Part shown: positions 58,970-64,000 of the stretch, piece after piece
Layout of the letters: every line of letters starts with the position of its first letter
How positions within the stretch are numbered: position 1 is the first letter of the stretch
Assembly (NCBI RefSeq): GCF_010389155.1
Contig: NC_057765.1
Location: forward strand, 44,659,559 to 44,723,558
Length of the DNA: 64,000 nucleotides
Direction of reading: 5' to 3'
Source: Erigeron canadensis
Lineage: Eukaryota; Streptophyta; Magnoliopsida; Asterales; Asteraceae
Position numbers and translations under genes: made by a program
The notes under the pieces: generated by a model
The model's database searches: none
What the model was told of the DNA's origin: nothing
What the model saw: the letters and a program-made list of their open reading frames with translations, nothing else

Positions 58970-61900
58970 TGTGACACCCGCCAAATTTCAAGTCGATAAA
59001 TTTTGACATTCACTCATACTTATAGAATGAAATAACTATGTGCATACACATGATATATATAGAACTCATATACTAGTCAATGTATATCATGGGTTAAAAA
59101 CTATTATTATTATGGATATATAGCTATATTAACCATGTCAACACACATATATGAAAAATATTGATAAACATTATTTATTATAAAGAATATCCAATCGAAC
59201 TATTTTTACTACAAAACTCAAACATCTAAGATACAAAACTAGTATGGTTAAAATTAGTTAACTATTTCAATGAATATAAATGATCGGCATTTACAAAATC
59301 CACAATGAGTTAACCTACCTTATTTTGTCTTACACTATACATTCCAAAGGTTCATATGACTTGTCACTAGAGACCTTATAATTTTTTTTTTACAAAGTAC
59401 CAAAAATTTAATTAACTAAACAATAATTGCAACTTAGTTGGGATGTAAGTACAAAGAAAGGAAAACCGAAATGTGCAGACATTTCTAGCCCCACACCACC
59501 ATTTCAAGTCTTTATATATAGTGTTTTGGTCCCCCCCCCCCCCCCCCATTTTCCATTCACATATACATACAATCCAATAATACAAATAATAAAATATCTA
59601 TGGATCTTCCTCCTCTTTATTGACTTCCGATCAGCCATATAACACCGCCAACAGCAGCCACCGGAGCACCGCCGCAGCTGCACCAGGTCGCCGTCGATCA
59701 TCCATCACATCCCATCAACCCCCTACTTCATCATTAAACACTAGGTTATCTCTTTGACTTAATTAAGTTGAGTTTCATACAAAACCCACTAAAAATATAT
59801 GTTTTCTCCTCCTCATAAAAATTCTTATCAATGAATGTTTAATCTTGAGCTTTTAAATACTTGAAAGGTAGTAATGTTAAGAAAACAAAGTGTCCACAAA
59901 AATCACTTAACCAAATATTTACTAAACTTGACTTACTTCTCATCATCTTAAAATCTTTTCGAACTTTCTGTTTATTACTAGGCTTGGTAGTAAGAAAGAA
60001 ACATATTTACATGAGCTTTTTGGCCATATTTTTGTGAAGGAAAATTTAAAAAGAAAGATAGATGAGTTTTGTTAGCAACTCACGTAAATATATATATGTA
60101 TGTATGGACAATGGAATCAAAAGTTTGTGATCATATATAAATTGTTGGTGATGGTGATGGGAGTGTGGGGACAAAACAAATAGTCCATATACCTTACTGA
60201 CTTATAAGAAAAAAGGTGGGACAAAACTAGTAAAGTTGGTATTATATTAAATGATTGATCTTGATATGGGATGGGTATTATGGGGGTAAATTACTTCAGA
60301 ATATGTTTGATTGATCATATAGGGAAATATAGGAAATATAGGAAAATATGAACTAATGAAACAACACATATTTATAAGTGCAGAATTATGACATGTTTTA
60401 AACAAAACACTTAATACCCATTTCTTTTAGAAAGAAACAAAGTAAAATCTCAAATAGCCATAACTTGAGAAGTAGCTTACGTACATATATCTATGCATAG
60501 ATATATGAAGATAAAACTTGATCAAGTTAATTTGTACTATGGGAGAAGAGTAGGACCAATGGAATCATCAAAATATTTAACTAGTTGAAAAGAAAAAGAT
60601 GGTGATTGTTAAGTAGTTTAGTCAGATGGTCTTATAACACCTTTTTGAAAAGTAGATGTCATATTTTAATCAAAATACTTCATGGCCATGTTTCTTTAAA
60701 AAGTAAAAATTGTCATGAACTATTGTATGGATATAAATGGCTTTTCAATGAAAATGATATCATGTTTAAAACTTGTTACTTTCTTTTAGGAACTCAAAAA
60801 GGGATCATAGAAAATGACGGTAAAGTTATTTATATTTTGTACAAACTTGTTCTATAAAAACATTTTTAAAACAAGAATACCTCTTCAAAATTTAAGATGG
60901 TGCTTCTGGAATTCTCGACAAGGTCAAAAGCATTTTAATTAAGTATGTTAATTAATCACAAATGGTGTTAATAATATGGAGCTAGACCAACAACAAAATG
61001 CTTCGACCAAAAACTATTCTTATCAACTATAATAACTTATATCCAAACAACTTTAAATAAACGTTTAGAAATATGTTTTAAAACATAACAAACATAACAA
61101 TTTACTTGAGTGATGAAAAGCTTTTACAATAACTCTTATTAATATATATTATTAAAAACAAATATTTATTCTTTGTGCATTTAGGTTAACGTCACACGTT
61201 TGGAAACTTATTCGTATTTACACTTACCACGTTCAGAACTCGCTAAGGTGAGTTTTCATAGCCCCGCTTTATTTAATTATTATTGGGGTGAAATGCATGC
61301 TCTTTACTTGTATGATGGATACGAGTACTTTGAAAAGTGTATACATAGATTGTACTAAGTTACTCTGTTCACTTAAGGCCTCACTATCATGAAACGGTTA
61401 GTTATGGACATAAAGGTGGATATACTGGGTAGCGCTATTTGGGATTGACTCTCCCCGTGCGGGTTGGTAGTTCCAACTTGACTTGTACGGTCGAACGGAT
61501 GCATATATATTTGGAAAACTTGAGTACTCTGAACAAGTACTTACTTGAGGCACAACACTGTCAAGTTTCGTTTCGTGAGCTTAGTTCAATGTATACTCTT
61601 TTTACTTTAGCATTGTTTTTAGACAATGGCTACTCGGAAATCTTGTGGTTCATGGAACCTACTTTTATATAAAGACCTATGGAATTCACCAACTTTATGT
61701 TGACAACTTTTAGCATGTATTTCAAGAAATTAGACGAATTGCTATGACTTGGAATGCCTACTGTTGCATGCGCTAAGGACAGCTTAACCCGTCTCTCAGA
61801 CCTTAGGAAATTGACTTATCAATTTGCTAAAGTCTTTATCTTATTATTTTGTTTAATAATCTGATGTTGTAAGAACAAATTTCAATTTCAAGTATTGTAT

Positions 61901-62034
61901 TATTATGTTTATCAAAAAGATGATATTTCTAAATGTATTTCAAAAACGACACGTTTAGTGGTCGTTCATTATATCTTATGTTGTGATTACTTGAAAAGTC
62001 GCACCCCATGTCGTACCCCATCTTGGGTGTGACA
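58970..62034 (+). mobile_element. probable solo LTR of a Ty3/gypsy element (3065 bp)
   Basis: Begins TGTGACACCCGCC and ends TTGGGTGTGACA. Flanks are GGTAG (58965-58969) and GGTAA (62035-62039), a 5-bp duplication with one mismatch. No pol coding or internal direct repeat was found. A TTATATATAG box near 59512 is followed by a C-run and a CT-rich, leader-like stretch, as expected for an LTR promoter. Inserted in the Helitron. Confidence 0.72.
59512..59521 (+). promoter_or_regulatory. TATA box in the 3-kb LTR
   Basis: TTATATATAG lies upstream of a poly-C run (59531-59547) and a CT/CCGCC-rich leader-like segment up to about 59720. Promoter role inferred from position. Confidence 0.4.
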
Positions 62035-62088
62035 GGTAAAGAGTTGAATGAGGGATGAAGTAATTTGTTTATATAGGTAGTATATAGA

Positions 62089-62508
62089 TATTGCCTTTAT
62101 TTATTGTGTCATGAAACGAAGTTTTATTATATTGGCTTGATCCGACATATTGAACCGTTTTCAATATTATCAGTAAACAATATCATCTATATTTCGCGGT
62201 GAATTATTAACTTCTATTAGTTTCTCAAATAACTGCAAATATAATATAAATATATTTTAAAGTATTCATAGTCATACATCATTATATACTTTGTTGCACA
62301 TGTTCTGCTTCAATTCGTATTCCTATTATTCAAAATCACAAACCAAAAAACATACATAATACAGAACATCGGGTAAAACGACATTGTCAGATTGTCTCAT
62401 TGACCAGTAAAATGTGTGTGGGCTAACTTCGGCCCATCAATAAGAACTCTGTCATGGCCCAATATTGAAAACTGCCTTTATAGTGGCTTTATACGGATTA
62501 TACCTACT
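62089..62508. other. intergenic, no gene seen
   Basis: AT-rich sequence between the Helitron and the next MITE. Confidence 0.4.
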
Positions 62509-62674
62509 GATTAATCCTCCTAACCAGTTAGCCTAAATAATCCCCCCAACTATGAGATGATGACATGTGAAAAAATCAAGGGGCAAGATTAAGAAAGAGA
62601 ATTAATGGATACTACATGTCATCTTCTTAATGTATTAGGAGGATTATTAGGCTATTTGGTTAGGAAGATTTATC
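62509..62674. mobile_element. MITE family copy C with ~35-bp inverted ends
   Basis: GATTAATCCTCCTAACCAG at the left and, inverted, GATAAATCTTCCTAACCAA at the right; the pairing continues through TAGCCTAA(A)TAATCC. Related copies are at 55417-55580 and 57250-57388. Target duplication not resolved. Confidence 0.7.
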
Positions 62675-62697
62675 ATTTTCCATTTTGGATAACAAAT

Positions 62698-62698
62698 A

Positions 62699-62767
<69 letters not shown>
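62698..62767. repeat. (TTA)n microsatellite
   Basis: About 23 TTA units. Confidence 0.95.
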
Positions 62768-62771
<4 letters not shown>

Positions 62772-64000
62772 TACGAATATTACATTACACCAAATAATAC
62801 TAGACTATCCGGTTATGTCTGATTACTAGTCCTAATACTCGTAACTCGTACGATGTACGGTAGTTATATAGATTATATCATAAAGAAATTCAAATATGCC
62901 TTATATATGATTCATGAGTTTAATTCAAATACCTAATCTAGTTTTGTATTTATAAGCTAAGAATTATAGTTTAATTCCAAGTCTAATCTATATATAATTA
63001 TAAAAGCTAATTTTATGAAAATAAATAAATTAAAGAACACGTATCGATGAAAGATTACGTCACGTTTCGTTTCAAGAACATCTCAATCCTGTTTTAGTTT
63101 ATTGGTAGATAACTTGTGCCATTATTTAGTTTAAACTTAAAAAGGTAATACGGCCCAATAAACCTGAGCCATATTAGTTTTGAGTGAAACCAAACTGACT
63201 CCATCTTTAGTTTCGCATGTTGTCATGTTTGTTTTATCTACTTGAAAAAATTGTTTCGGTGATGCATGTTTGAATTACATTTTCACTAAAAAACACTTTT
63301 GTTTTTATAAACCACCAATTACATATTCACTAAAAAACACTTTTGTTTTGTTATAAACTTTAAATACATTTTTACTAAAAAACACTTTTGTTTTGTATAA
63401 ACTGTAGGTTAGAAACATCTTCATTGTATGAATGTATGTGTGTAGTGTGTATTTGTGTCGTTGTGATTCTTTATTTAAAAGAACATAAAAACTTGCAAAC
63501 TTCACAGCTAGCCAACTGATGATTTTTTTTTCGGAAACTATTATCACGATGTAGATTGATTGTCAATAAAGAACTCGATCAAACACTTGAAAAAATATGT
63601 GGAGTATATCATATTTCTTACAATAAGGCCCGAAAGAGACCCACGGCCTTGTGGGTGACCCATGAATACTAGCAAGCAGCTACCCATCCTCATGTTATCG
63701 AGCTGCACAACTTTCTCAGCAATTGTCACTTTGTCAATATAAAAACTAACAATTATGCTTTTGAAAGAGCCTTAGTTACACTTAAGTCATTAATCCAACT
63801 ACTTTGGCATTTGGAAACTCCTTAATTTAATTCATGGAAATCATTTGTCCCTATTATAGGAGACACCTTGTATATTTTTCTCAATATGTTACACAATGGC
63901 AAGTTGTTTGACCTTGACCAATCGAGTTATAATAGTCAAAGTCATGGACCCAAAAGGCTCGAATGTCATCTTGGATAAACACTTTTTAATTACATATTTA
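62768..64000. other. intergenic to window end, with minor repeats
   Basis: No gene was confirmed. A 61-codon minus-strand frame (63729-63544) begins MTIAEKVVQLDNMRMGSCLL and looks less AT-driven than its surroundings; it may be an exon of a gene outside the window, but it was not recognised. Confidence 0.4.
63273..63405 (+). repeat. three tandem ~44-bp units
   Basis: Units start at about 63273, 63317 and 63362 and share ACTAAAAAACACTTTTGTTT. Confidence 0.85.

Larger units (their letters stand above)
58243..62088 (-). mobile_element. Helitron on the minus strand, interrupted by two insertions
   Basis: Read on the minus strand it starts TCTATATACTACC (from 62088, after an A) and ends GCGCGGGCACTACTCTAG (to 58243, before a T). 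These are Helitron termini. Inside lie a 187-bp MITE (58433-58619) and a 3065-bp LTR (58970-62034), each with its own target duplication. Without them about 580 bp of Helitron remains. No Rep/helicase coding is present. Confidence 0.7.

Noticed and set aside
62605..62829. Poly-Leu protein
   Set aside because: Reading of the (TTA)n microsatellite.

Overview
The window looks like nuclear DNA of a flowering plant, probably a eudicot. Genes are intron-rich with GT-AG introns, intergenic DNA is AT-rich, and plant transposons are dense. An Asteraceae source is a guess only: it rests on a UGT94-like glycosyltransferase and on the look of the LTRs.

Seven apparently intact protein genes are present; the multi-exon models were built by eye from splice sites and family conservation. 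They are: an E-class pentatricopeptide repeat protein resembling CRR4 (7389-9422, +); a seven-exon DHHC S-acyltransferase of the PAT13/PAT14 type (10672-14105, -); a 21-exon SEC1/KEULE-type SM protein (20088-26237, +); the seven-exon 20S proteasome beta-6 subunit PBF1 (27070-30043, -), convergent with SEC1; a four-exon cornichon homologue (32058-34537, +); an intronless UGT94-like glycosyltransferase (36161-37570, -); and a two-exon LBD transcription factor starting with 26 asparagines (51695-53023, -). A 3'-truncated MAP65 pseudogene lies at 39590-41226 (-). The genes serve unrelated housekeeping or developmental roles and show no clustering by pathway.

Much of the rest is mobile DNA. Positions 1-5650 are the 3' part of a decayed Ty1/copia element with its 3' LTR. 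Positions 15551-18954 are a Mutator-like element with long terminal inverted repeats and a 9-bp target duplication; nested in it is a complete gag-only LTR retrotransposon (16200-18381) with a 5-bp target duplication. Positions 42.35-50.2 kb hold an odd region of about 25 dispersed imperfect palindromes, interrupted by a 2.46-kb probable solo LTR and flanked by weak inverted repeats. Positions 54330-55162 are a hAT-type element. Positions 58243-62088 look like a minus-strand Helitron broken by a 187-bp MITE and a 3.07-kb probable solo LTR. Smaller Helitrons, a Stowaway MITE, SINE-like elements and other MITEs are scattered between the genes.

The observations most worth following are the palindrome array (42.8-49.6 kb), a perfect 53-bp-arm hairpin in SEC1 intron 2, the gag-only retroelement whose gag frame ends inside its own LTR, an exact-period 93-bp triplication in the copia polyprotein, and the Helitron nest.
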